Source: Pseudoduganella albidiflava | Lineage (GTDB): Bacteria > Pseudomonadota > Gammaproteobacteria > Burkholderiales > Burkholderiaceae_D | Assembly (NCBI RefSeq): GCF_004322755.1 | Contig: NZ_CP036401.1 | Location: 3,720,001-3,784,000 of the forward strand | Direction of reading: 5' to 3' | Length of the DNA stretch: 64,000 bases | Shown: one piece after another, positions 17,307 through 26,600 of the stretch | Layout: each line of letters opens with the position of its first letter | Position numbering within the stretch: the first letter of the stretch is position 1 | Notes under the pieces: model-generated | Told to the model about the DNA's origin: nothing | Seen by the model: only the letters and a program-made list of their open reading frames with translations | The model's database searches: none | Made by a program: the position numbers and the translations under genes

Positions 17307-19654
17307 ATGCAAGTTCACGCCTGGTGACCGGCATGGGGACCGGCCGGCGCGCCTTCCTCGCGCTGCTGGCCATGCTGTTCGCGCTGCAGGTGTTCGCGCT
17401 GCTGCGGGCGCCCGCGGCGTGGCAGCCCGCCGCCATCGCGATCACCCTCGACGGGCCGGGCAGCGTGACGCTCACGGCGGCGCAGCTTGGCGCCGTGGGG
17501 GCGGCCGGGACGCGACTGGTCTTCAGCCGGGGCGCGGACGGCGCATGGCGCCTGCGCGCCGATGGCCCGGCCCTGCCCGTGCTGCGGCGCGGCGGCACCG
17601 AGGAACGCCTCGGCACCGTCGATCCGTCGACGCTGCGCAGCTTCGCCATCGGTCCCCGGCGATACACGGTAACGCCGGGCGTCCGGGGCACCCTGTTCTT
17701 CACCGATGGCGCGGCGCGCTGGCACTTCGATGGCGCCACGGTGTTCCGCGACGGCACCGCGCAGGCGCACTGTCCCGGGGCGCCATGGCCGGAGCGTGGC
17801 GTGGCGCTGTGGAACCGCGTGGCGCCACGCGCGCTCGCGATCGCGCGGCCGCTGCTCTTCGGCGGCAACCTGCATTGCGGGAACCGCATCGGCATCGATG
17901 GCGTCGACGGCGGCGCGGCCCGCCTTGCGCGCCAGGACCAGGGGCTGGTGCTGTCGGCCAGCGCCGGTGCGGTCCCGGTGCAAGGCGATGACGCCGGCCT
18001 GCGCGACGACCAGCGCTCCCTCGACGGCGCGCAGTCGCTGGCCGTGGGCCGCAGCCGCTACGAGCTCGCGGTGGCGCGCGGCACGCTGACGCTGGCGCCG
18101 GCGCGGCGGGTGGCGCTGCACGCCGTGCCCGAGACCACGCTGCCGCCCGGGGTAGCTTGGGAATGGCGGCAGCGCAGCCTGTGGCGAGGCGGCGCGGCAA
18201 TGTGGCTGCTGGCCGGCGCCGCGGCGCTGGCCGTGTTCGGCGCCGTGCAAGGCCGGGAAGCCGTCCCGCGGCGCGGCAATATCCTCGGACCGCTCGCCGA
18301 TGCGCGGCGCCGGCGCGGCCGGCTCCCCGGACTCGCGCGCCGGCTGCGCGGCCCGGCCGCCATGCTGGTGCTGGCTGCCGGCTGTGCCGCCCTGGTGCTG
18401 CAACGCGGTGGTGAGCCGCCCTCCGCGGCCTGCTCGCTGCTGCTGTCCGCCGCCGCGCTGGGCATGTGGTTCGTGCCGCCGGGGCGCCTGCCCGCCGCCG
18501 CCGGCGCCGCGCTGCTGCTGGTCGGCGCCGGCCTGCTGTGCCAGCTGAACCTGGGCCTGGCGGGCATGGACACGGGTTGGCTGCGCTACCACGGCAAGAC
18601 CGCCGCGCTGCTGGCCATCGGCAGCGGCGCGGTCGCGCTGTGGCGGCTGTATCCGGTGGCCATGTCGCAGCGGCGCATCGAATGGCTGCTGGCCGGCGCG
18701 GCAGGCGCCGCGCTGCTGCTCCTGGCCGCCCAGGTACTGTGGGGCGATGAAACGGGCGTGTTCGACATGCAGCCGGTGGAAGCGGCCAAGCTCGTGCTCA
18801 CCTTGCTGACGGCGCACTGCCTGGCCCTGCGCATGGGCTGGCGCGCCGGCCACCGCGCGCTGCCGGGCCATGGCGCGCGCTGGCTCAGGCTGATCGCGCC
18901 GGCCCTGCTGTTCCTGGCGCTGCTGGGCTGCGCGCTGGTGCAGGTGGACGATTATTCGCCGCTGATCCTGCTGCTGCTGTGGGCCGGCGCGATGGCCTTC
19001 GCCTATGCGCTGGCCGCACGGCGCTGGCTGGCGGCGGGCCTGCTGGGCTGCGTGGCGCTGGCCGGCATCGCCGGCGTGACGGCCTTGCGCAGCGGCGATC
19101 CGGCGCACCTCCCGGCCACGTTCTATGGCGACCGCTTCCAGGTCTGGCTGGAACCCGAACGGCATCCACATACTGGGCAGCAGGTGCGGGACGGCGCCGC
19201 CGCCATCGCGGCCGGCGGCTGGCTGGGCGCCGATGGATGGCTTGGCCTGGCCTCGCTCGGCAACCCGGGCGGCGCCGTGATGGCGCTGCCGGCCGTGCAG
19301 GACGACTTCGCGCCGTCGTTCCTGCTGCACCGGCACGGGTTGCTGGCGGCACTGCTGCTGTGGTGCGCGCAGGCCGCTGTGGTCGCCGGCCTGGCGCATG
19401 CCGCCGCCCGCCACTGCCGTACCGCCGCCGCGGCAGGCGGATTCCGGCAGGCGTGGCTGGCCCGCCTGCAAGCCTTCGCGCTGTGCGGCGGCGCGGCCTT
19501 CGTGGCCGGCCACCTGCTGCTGTCGTGGGGCACCAACCTGGCGATCCTGCCGGTGATGGGACAGCCGATGAGTTTCCTGTCCGCCGGCGGCAGCCACCTG
19601 CTGTTTTTCCTGCTCCCCCTGCTAGGGATCCATGCCGGTTCATCACAGGAGTAA
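17303..19654 (+). CDS. SEDS-family (FtsW/RodA-like) protein with N-terminal extension
   Basis: A 783-residue membrane protein. One helix at about 17-35 is followed by a 250-residue, probably periplasmic, beta-rich region without a known match, then about ten helices. The C-terminal half carries SEDS signposts: QPVEAAKLVL, RFQVWLEPERHPHTGQQV, VQDDFAPSFLLHRHGL and NLAILPVMGQPMSFLSAGGS, matching the FtsW/RodA pattern. SEDS proteins polymerise lipid II into glycan strands with a class B PBP; the cluster supplies such a PBP at 38294-41410. Typical SEDS proteins are about 370-420 residues, so the N-terminal module is an addition. ATGA overlap with the kinase gene. Confidence 0.85.
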   Translation: MNASSRLVTGMGTGRRAFLALLAMLFALQVFALLRAPAAWQPAAIAITLDGPGSVTLTAAQLGAVGAAGTRLVFSRGADGAWRLRADGPALPVLRRGGTEERLGTVDPSTLRSFAIGPRRYTVTPGVRGTLFFTDGAARWHFDGATVFRDGTAQAHCPGAPWPERGVALWNRVAPRALAIARPLLFGGNLHCGNRIGIDGVDGGAARLARQDQGLVLSASAGAVPVQGDDAGLRDDQRSLDGAQSLAVGRSRYELAVARGTLTLAPARRVALHAVPETTLPPGVAWEWRQRSLWRGGAAMWLLAGAAALAVFGAVQGREAVPRRGNILGPLADARRRRGRLPGLARRLRGPAAMLVLAAGCAALVLQRGGEPPSAACSLLLSAAALGMWFVPPGRLPAAAGAALLLVGAGLLCQLNLGLAGMDTGWLRYHGKTAALLAIGSGAVALWRLYPVAMSQRRIEWLLAGAAGAALLLLAAQVLWGDETGVFDMQPVEAAKLVLTLLTAHCLALRMGWRAGHRALPGHGARWLRLIAPALLFLALLGCALVQVDDYSPLILLLLWAGAMAFAYALAARRWLAAGLLGCVALAGIAGVTALRSGDPAHLPATFYGDRFQVWLEPERHPHTGQQVRDGAAAIAAGGWLGADGWLGLASLGNPGGAVMALPAVQDDFAPSFLLHRHGLLAALLLWCAQAAVVAGLAHAAARHCRTAAAAGGFRQAWLARLQAFALCGGAAFVAGHLLLSWGTNLAILPVMGQPMSFLSAGGSHLLFFLLPLLGIHAGSSQE

Positions 19655-19657
19655 GTC

Positions 19658-21172
19658 ATGCCGATCTATGTCCAACACGAAGTCCTGGGCCGCCTGCCCG
19701 ACGTGTTCAATGCCGAGGCGATCTGGCAGGCGCCGGGGCTGGCGCTGTTCGCCCGCCGCCCGCTGCTGCGCGACCTGCTGGAACGCTGCCCCCGGGAACA
19801 GCGCGGCCACGCCGCCACCCGCTGCTTCACGCATGTGACGCTGCGCCTGCCGCAGGAAGATGTCGACGACGATTACCACCTCACGCGCGGCAACCGCGCC
19901 CGCGACCTGGCGCAGACGCTGGCCGCGCTGCACCAGAAGGATTTCGGCGACCTGCTCGGCACCGACCAGGTGCGCTACCACGTCAGCGGCGGCGACGACC
20001 TGCAGCCGGGCGAGATCGAGGTGCGGTTCGGCCACGCCGTCTACCTGCCCGGGCCCGACGAGAAAGTGCTGTTCCAGGTCAGCGCCTCGACCGACGCGGC
20101 CGCGTGGAAACCCGTCTGCCCGGTCTACCCGGACCAGCGCCTGGCCGTGATCGACGAGGCCAGCGCTCCCGGCTGGCCGTTCGGCGCGGCCGGCACGCTG
20201 TTGCTGATCAACGATGGCCCCGATGCGCAACCGGTGCTGCAGGTGCGGCCGAAAGGCGCGCTGGATTGCCGGCTGGACGAACGGCAGGGCTGCTACGTCG
20301 TGACCCGGCCGGGCGAGACGCAAGGCAGGCGCCTGTTGCTGAAGATCGCGCGCGCCGTCGGCAGGCCGGCATTGCAGCCGTTCGTCGAGCCCGTAATGCG
20401 CCCCGCGGTGCAACCGCCCGCCGTGTGGCAGCCCCGCGCGCCGTCCCGTCCCGTTATCGACGACGGCACGGCGCTGCCGCAGCCACCGGCCCGGGCCGCC
20501 GAAGCGCGACCCGGCGCCACGGACGCCACGTTCGCACCCGGCGCGCGACAGCGCCTGACCTTGGCCGCGCTGGCCCTGCCCCGCCTGAGCCGCTACCGCA
20601 ATACCGGCGCCGCGTCGCTGTCGGTGCCGTTCGACCGGACGCTCGCCATCGCCCCCGCCGGCGACAGCGCGCTGACCTTCGTCGTCGATGCGAACGATAC
20701 GCTGCATGCCGTGACGCCGGCCGGCCAGCAGCCGGTCAGCGCGCCGGCCACCTTCGCGCCGTCCGGCGAGCGCAGCATCCGCCTGCTGGCCGCGCCGTCG
20801 CAGATGGCGGAGCGGTATTGCGCACTGGTTCCCCTGCCGGTGCCCGTGGCGGCGCCCGTCACGCAGGGCAGCTTCGGCCGCGGCGGCCCGGCGCTGGCCA
20901 CGCTGCGCGTGCTCGACACGCCCCGGCTGCTGGCGCGCGACGATGCCGCGGCGCCGGCCAGCCCGGACCGGATCGGCCTGTCGCGCAGCGCGTTCGCCTT
21001 CGATGCCAGCCCGGCCGGGCTGTCGATCACGCGGCAGTCGGCCACCCAGGCGCTGTACCACCTCGACGCCGAACTGGGTTTCGTGGGGGCGATCGACGGG
21101 GCGGAGCCGTTCGTGCTGCCGCCGGGGCACCACGTGGTGGCCGGCCATTATGTGCTGCGCTTCGATGCCTGA
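19658..21172 (+). CDS. FhaA-like protein: DUF3662-like N-terminus and degenerate FHA end
   Basis: A 504-residue soluble protein not confidently assignable. The N-terminal 130 residues (FTHVTLRLPQEDVD, RDLAQTLAAL, GEIEVRFGHAVYLPG) resemble the DUF3662 region of actinobacterial FhaA. A Pro/Ala-rich linker (about 245-310) follows. The C-terminus (RIGLSRSAFAF to HYVLRFDA) looks like the core of an FHA phosphothreonine-binding domain but lacks the standard SxxH spacing. Three bases separate it from the SEDS stop, and GGAG precedes its ATG. If FhaA-like, it would link kinase signalling to the peptidoglycan synthase. Confidence 0.6.
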   Translation: MPIYVQHEVLGRLPDVFNAEAIWQAPGLALFARRPLLRDLLERCPREQRGHAATRCFTHVTLRLPQEDVDDDYHLTRGNRARDLAQTLAALHQKDFGDLLGTDQVRYHVSGGDDLQPGEIEVRFGHAVYLPGPDEKVLFQVSASTDAAAWKPVCPVYPDQRLAVIDEASAPGWPFGAAGTLLLINDGPDAQPVLQVRPKGALDCRLDERQGCYVVTRPGETQGRRLLLKIARAVGRPALQPFVEPVMRPAVQPPAVWQPRAPSRPVIDDGTALPQPPARAAEARPGATDATFAPGARQRLTLAALALPRLSRYRNTGAASLSVPFDRTLAIAPAGDSALTFVVDANDTLHAVTPAGQQPVSAPATFAPSGERSIRLLAAPSQMAERYCALVPLPVPVAAPVTQGSFGRGGPALATLRVLDTPRLLARDDAAAPASPDRIGLSRSAFAFDASPAGLSITRQSATQALYHLDAELGFVGAIDGAEPFVLPPGHHVVAGHYVLRFDA

Positions 21173-21184
21173 GCGGAGCCGATC

Positions 21185-21661
21185 ATGTCATTTCATTATC
21201 TGGCCGACCATCACGGCGCCCTCGCGTACGCGCTCGGCCTCGTCGTCACGCTGGTGCTGGCCGCGTTCCTGACGCCGGCGCACTGGTGGCGCCGGCCCAC
21301 CGCGCGCGGCCTGGCGATCCTGGGCGGCGGTACCTGGGCAGCCGGCGCCGTGCTGCTGCACGCGGTTGCCGCCGCGCCGCCGCCAGCTGCCGCCGGAAGC
21401 CTGCAAGCTGACGTGCCCGCGCAACATGGCGCGGCGATGTTGCCGGTGCCGGGGCAGCGCTACCGGGTGCACCGCGACCTGAATGTGCGGGACGCCGCCG
21501 GGGTCGGATCGGCGCGCCTGGCCGTGGCGCCGGCCGGATCGGTCGTCACGCCCACCGGCCGCCACGAGGGCGACTGGTGGCAGATCCGCTATGGCGACAG
21601 GGCCGCCGGCGCGGTGGGCTGGGCCAGCAGCCTGTGGCTGCGCCGCGCCGCCGAGCCCTGA
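21185..21661 (+). CDS. Membrane-anchored SH3 (SH3b) protein
   Basis: A 158-residue protein with two N-terminal membrane helices (about 12-30 and 44-62) and a C-terminal bacterial SH3 domain: RYRVHRDLNVRDAAGVGS, then GDWWQIRY and VGWASSLWL. SH3b domains typically bind peptidoglycan peptides. Position 12 bp after the FhaA-like gene places it in the same operon, where it could tether the complex to the wall. The binding role is a family inference. Confidence 0.75.
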   Translation: MSFHYLADHHGALAYALGLVVTLVLAAFLTPAHWWRRPTARGLAILGGGTWAAGAVLLHAVAAAPPPAAAGSLQADVPAQHGAAMLPVPGQRYRVHRDLNVRDAAGVGSARLAVAPAGSVVTPTGRHEGDWWQIRYGDRAAGAVGWASSLWLRRAAEP

Positions 21662-21832
21662 AGCGGGCGCGATGGCGACCGGACAAGGTTGAGCGATCGC
21701 TACGGGCCGGGCCCGGCGCGGGGACGGAGCGCGGGAATACGGGCCGAAAAGCATCCCTGTTCGGGGCTACGCCGGGTTGCCAACCCCGGGTGAAAGCGCG
21801 TACAGTCATGCTTATCTCGTCCGTGGCCCTTC

Positions 21833-23473
21833 ATGAATACTTGCCGTAACCCCGATCACCCGCATTGCACCTTCTGGGTCGCGCCGGGGCAGCACACCTG
21901 CGAGGGCGGCCACGGCCAGCCAGCCGCGGTGGCGGGCGGCATGGTTGCCATGCCGACGGTGGTCATGGACGACAGTTCGGAAGCCAGTGCGGAGAGCCGC
22001 ACCGCGCCGGATGGCGCGTCGAGCTACCAGCTGCTGGCCGCGATGCGCAATGCGCGGGCGCCGCAAGCCACGCCGGAAGCGGCGCTCGGCGCTGTCGGCA
22101 ATAGCACAGTTAGCAACGGCACTATTGGCAACGGCGCAGTTGGCAACTACGCTACGCCGATCCGCGTGCGCCCGCAGCTGCACATCAGCGGCTTCGATCC
22201 CCGCGCGGCCGGCGGCCGCCAGACCCTGAAGATGGAATTGCGCGGCATGCCCGCCGACTGCGCGCCGCAACTGGCGGTGCGCCTGTCGTCGGACCTGATG
22301 CAGGACGGCGCCCCGGAGCGGCAGTTCGTGCGCTCCATCGATGGCGACTGGCGCCCCGTGTTCGCCGAATTCTCGTCGCGCGACCGCGAGCATGGCCAGT
22401 ACCAGATCCATGCCGAAGTGCTGAGCCGGCACCCGGGCGGCCCGGTGCGCAAGTGGGAATGCACGTTCGTCATCCTGGTGCCGCGCCCCGACGCGACGCT
22501 GACCGAGATCCACCGCATCTTCCTGTCCACCCACAAGAACGTGCGGGTGATGGCGGACGACGCGTCGATCGCCCGTGTCAGCGCCCAGGGCGGCGCCAGC
22601 ATGGATATCGACGTGACCGCGCGCAATGCCGGCATCGCCCACCTCGACCTGGGCGCGCTGCATGGCAATTCCGGCAAGGTGGACCTGGGCTTCACCACCA
22701 TCGCGTGGGACGAGGACCTGATCGAGATCGACATGCCCCACGCGGGCCCGGCGCACCCGCACCCGAGCCGGGCCGCCACCTTCGTCAACGCGGCGCCGGA
22801 AGCGGGCGCGCAGCGCCACGTGCGCCTGTTCGCGCTGAGCGAATGCGTGTTCGGCCGGATGGAGATCGTCGCCCCCGAGGCGGACGTGCTGCTGAACCAC
22901 TTCGGCCCGGACGGCATCGATACCGCCGGCCTGACGCGCCGGCTGTCCGGCCGCCACGCCGTGATCCGCCGCGGCACGCTGGGCTTTGAAATCGAGGATG
23001 TATCGCGCTACGGCCTGCTGCTCGACGGCGTCTGGCCCGGCAAGCACAAGCCCGTGCCGCTCCGCCTCGGCATGCGGATCGAACTGTCCGCCAGCATCAA
23101 GGGCATCGTCGTGCTGGAAGTGACGGCGCTGATGCCGCACGGCGTGATCCTGCACCGCATCGACGAAGGCGCGCGCGCCGAATGCTTCATCGTGCTGGCG
23201 CCGGACACGCATCCGGGCTACCCGCTGCGCCGCATGCAGGCCGCGCCGGTCGCCGCCGCGCTGCCGCTGCTGTTCCACCACGACGGCGGCTTCTGGCACC
23301 TCGATGCCCTGACCGGCAAGGAAACCGCGCTGGGGCCGCAGGCCCAGCTCGACAAACTGAGCCGGGTGCCGGGGCATACGCGCTTCGCCGCCGATCCCTA
23401 TCCCGAGAGCTATATCATCCGCACCGGCTGCGCCGTGCGCGACACGGTGGCCGGGGCCATGCATACCGCCTGA
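21833..23473 (+). CDS. FHA-domain protein with N-terminal Cys/His motif
   Basis: A 546-residue protein. The first 25 residues hold CRNPDHPHCTFW and HTCEGGH, a likely zinc knuckle. A low-complexity Asn/Gly/Ala stretch (about 85-105, repeated NGTIGNGAVGN) precedes a beta-rich region to about 235. The FHA core lies near 330-430: FGR (about 340), LSGRHAVIRR (SxxH, about 371) and DVSRYGLLLDG, enough for phosphothreonine recognition. The last gene of the plus-strand set, 171 bp after the SH3 gene; the gap shows nothing definite. The insertion of the STAND transposon begins 31 bp after its stop. Confidence 0.8.
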   Translation: MNTCRNPDHPHCTFWVAPGQHTCEGGHGQPAAVAGGMVAMPTVVMDDSSEASAESRTAPDGASSYQLLAAMRNARAPQATPEAALGAVGNSTVSNGTIGNGAVGNYATPIRVRPQLHISGFDPRAAGGRQTLKMELRGMPADCAPQLAVRLSSDLMQDGAPERQFVRSIDGDWRPVFAEFSSRDREHGQYQIHAEVLSRHPGGPVRKWECTFVILVPRPDATLTEIHRIFLSTHKNVRVMADDASIARVSAQGGASMDIDVTARNAGIAHLDLGALHGNSGKVDLGFTTIAWDEDLIEIDMPHAGPAHPHPSRAATFVNAAPEAGAQRHVRLFALSECVFGRMEIVAPEADVLLNHFGPDGIDTAGLTRRLSGRHAVIRRGTLGFEIEDVSRYGLLLDGVWPGKHKPVPLRLGMRIELSASIKGIVVLEVTALMPHGVILHRIDEGARAECFIVLAPDTHPGYPLRRMQAAPVAAALPLLFHHDGGFWHLDALTGKETALGPQAQLDKLSRVPGHTRFAADPYPESYIIRTGCAVRDTVAGAMHTA

Positions 23474-23503
23474 CGAAGTCAAATCGGAAGAAGACAGCCG
23501 CGC

Positions 23504-23508
23504 CGCAC
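23504..23508. repeat. Target-site duplication, left copy
   Basis: CGCAC immediately before the TGT left end of the element; the identical 5 bp follow the ACA right end at 27680-27684. Confidence 0.88.
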
Positions 23509-23517
23509 TGTGGCCCG

Positions 23518-23555
23518 CCAATAAAGTTCGCCACAAACAAAAAAGTCTGCCACAA
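23518..23555 (-). repeat. Left-end transposase-binding repeats (2 x 19 bp)
   Basis: Two directly adjacent 19-bp units, 23518-23536 (CCAATAAAGTTCGCCACAA) and 23537-23555 (ACAAAAAAGTCTGCCACAA). The same motif appears inverted three times at the right end. The outer unit starts 9 bp inside the TGT terminus, the same distance as at the right end. Confidence 0.85.
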
Positions 23556-23608
23556 CAACCAAGGTCGACCTTGAGGCGTACGCTCACGCTGCGCTCTAGG
23601 GGTTCGCT

Positions 23609-26600
23609 TCAAAGGCGGGTAGCCTCACTTGTTGCTTTCGCGTTAGAAATCGCCTGACGCTTTCGCATCAGGTCACGAAGTTCCTTGCGGATACTCGCAT
23701 CATCAACCCCGGCCGCAGCACGATGTTTTCGAAGCCACGCCTCGGCTGCGTCCCAATCCTCTGTTTCCTTGAACTCGGACCCGGTTAGGTGGCCGATCCT
23801 TTGAATAATCGTCGATGACCAGTCGTCGACGAGTGGGTCTCGCGCCGCGAGAAAGGCCAATTGGATTGCGCGTTCCCTGGAAAGGATGCCGTGGAGGCCA
23901 ATTCTCGTCACGTGGCACTTGCTTACCGTTTCGCACTGCGGAAGAAGCGTGTCCAATCGACTGGAAAGACGCTGAGCGTCGACTTTCGGCACCTGATCCT
24001 CGATGGCGGCCAGACCAGCGGCAAGCTCGGAAAGCGCATCGGCGTCATCCTTCCTCGCCTCCATCCCCGTAATGAGGCGGGTGGCCAACTGGCCGGCTGT
24101 CTTCTCCGGCACCCGATGCGCAATGGCACGCAAACCATTGGCTAAGCCTACTGCTCTACTCTTATTCGTCTCGATCCCCGCGACAAGGAGGGTGGCCACC
24201 AAGCCAGCTTTCTCCCGCGGCACTCGATCCGCGCCGGCACCCAAAGCATATGCAAGCGCGGAAAGCGACTGTACGTCACTCTTGTTCGCCTGCATCGCCG
24301 CAACAAGGAGGGTGACTGCCAAGTCGGCTGTCTCCTGCGGCACCCGATTCCAAATGGCACCCAAACCGTCGTAAAGGTAGCAGAGCGCATCAACATGCCC
24401 GTTATAAGCCTGCATAGCAGCAACAACGGCGGTGGCGGCCAGGTCGGCTGTCTCCTGTGGCATCCGATTCCCGATGGAATGCAGACCACCGGGAACTAAA
24501 AAAAGTTCGCGGGGTTTATGCATATTTGCCTTCATCGCCGCGATGAGGAAAGTGGCCGCTTGGCCGGCTTTCCCCTCCGGCACATGCTTCCCGATGGCAC
24601 CCAGACCCCCGGCAAGCCGGGAAAGCTTAAAGGGACTACCCTTGTTCGCCTCCATTGCGGCGACAACGAGGGAGACCGCCAAGCCAGCTGTCTTCTGCGG
24701 CACGCGGTCCCCGATGTGACCCAGACCACTGGCAAGCAGGGGAAGTGCACGGTCGTCATCCTTGTTCGTCTTCATCGCCGCGACGATGCGGTCGGCCAAC
24801 TGGTGGGCTGTTTCCTGCGGCACCCTATCAACGATGACACGCAGACCATCGGCAAACTGGGAAAACACATCCTCATCACCCTTGTTCGCCACCATCGCCG
24901 TAACAAGTCGGGTGGCCAAATGGCCGGCTGACTCCTGCGATATCCGATCCGCAATGACACCCAAAGCAGCGGAATGCCCGGAATCCGAACGCAAGCCATC
25001 CTTGTTCGCCTCCATCGCCGCGACAAGGCGGGCGGCCAAATGGCCAGCTGTCTCCTGCGGTATCCGATCCGCGATGGCATCCACAGCATCGGCCATCCGA
25101 AAGAGCGAATAGGCTTCATACTCTTCCGGCTTTAATGCCGACGCAACAAGGAAGGTTGCCGCCAAGCCGACTGTCTTCTGCGGCACCCGATCGGCAATGG
25201 CAGCAAGGCCACCAATAAGCGAGAAAAGCACTTCGACGTTATCCTTGTTCGCCTCCATTGCCGCGACGACGTGGTTGGCTGCCAGGCCGGCTTTCTCTTG
25301 CGGTACCCGCGACCCGATGCTACCAAGGCCGTCGGCAAGCCTGGCAAGCGCATCGGTGTCGTTCTTGTGCGTTACCATCGCATTAATAAGGAGGGTGGTG
25401 GCCTTGGAAGTACGATCCGCCCGATCGAGCAGCATGGCAGCGACGTAGATTTTGGGAATCTCTTCGGATCCCCTTGCTTTCTCAGCGAAACGCTCGGCAG
25501 TCTCTGACAGGGCGGCCCAATCGCCTTCAGCCGCGAGATCCAGCGCCGCCATTACTGCCCGCCGGTGCGTAACAAAATTGTCAGCCAGATTGGAATCGTC
25601 GAGCATCAGCTTGATCACGCCGCGGGCGACCGACATATTAGAGAGGGAGAGATCAGAAAGATTCTTGATTTCCTTCTCGGACAATCTTTCTTCGGTATCA
25701 AAGCCTGCTGAAACGCGCGCGGCCAGTTCACGATTCCTAGTGTTCGTTTGGATCGAGTGGTAGCCAAGCGCGACCAGCAGAACTGCGAGCATGACGGGTG
25801 CGAATCGCGCGAGACTGATAAGCGCATAAGCACGGCTACTGCTATAGTGGAAGCGGCTCTTGGCGCGGTCCAGGAAAAATTGAATCTGCGTCTTCAATGG
25901 AAGCAGCGCTTCCCATTTTTGCACCACGCCCGAAGCAGCTGCGAGCGTCTTGCGCCCTTCGGCCAAAGTCAACTCCCAGCGGTTAGCACGTCGGTTGGCA
26001 AGGTCGACGACGCCGGCGATATAGTCGTGATCGAGCCGCCACAATGATTCGTTCAAGTCCACACGGGCGAGCCGGCGGACGACTTCGCCCTCCTCAAGCG
26101 CCGTTAGCGCAGTCTCGACTGCAGCTTGATCAGTCAAACCCGCCAGTTCGCACAATGCGCGGAGTGAAAGGTCCCTCGTCTTGGCCACCGCATCCGGCTC
26201 GCAGAGCGCGACAAGAAGGTGGAGAATGTCCGAGCTCGAAAGCTTACTCCTGCGCACGGTCCGACCGATCTGCATTTCAATCCAGTTTGCTTCAAGTCCG
26301 CGTACCCCTCCTACAGCCACGAAAGCCGCGGTTGTCAACTGCTGACGCGGCAACCCTTGAAGGCCGAGCAGAGCGACCTTTAGTTGCTGTGGCAGGATGG
26401 CGCCGCCGCTCACCAGATCATCGATCAGTCGCGTGCGGAGATCCGGCCAAGTCGCCAGCGGCGCGTCGATCGCACCGCTGGCTCCACTGGAAGTTCCGGA
26501 CAGGCGCTCGATCAGGTCTCTGAGGTATTGCGGCGCGACTTTGTCGACGGGGTATGGGAGAGGGTCGATGAAGCGCACGGCTTCCAACCCCAAGGCCATG

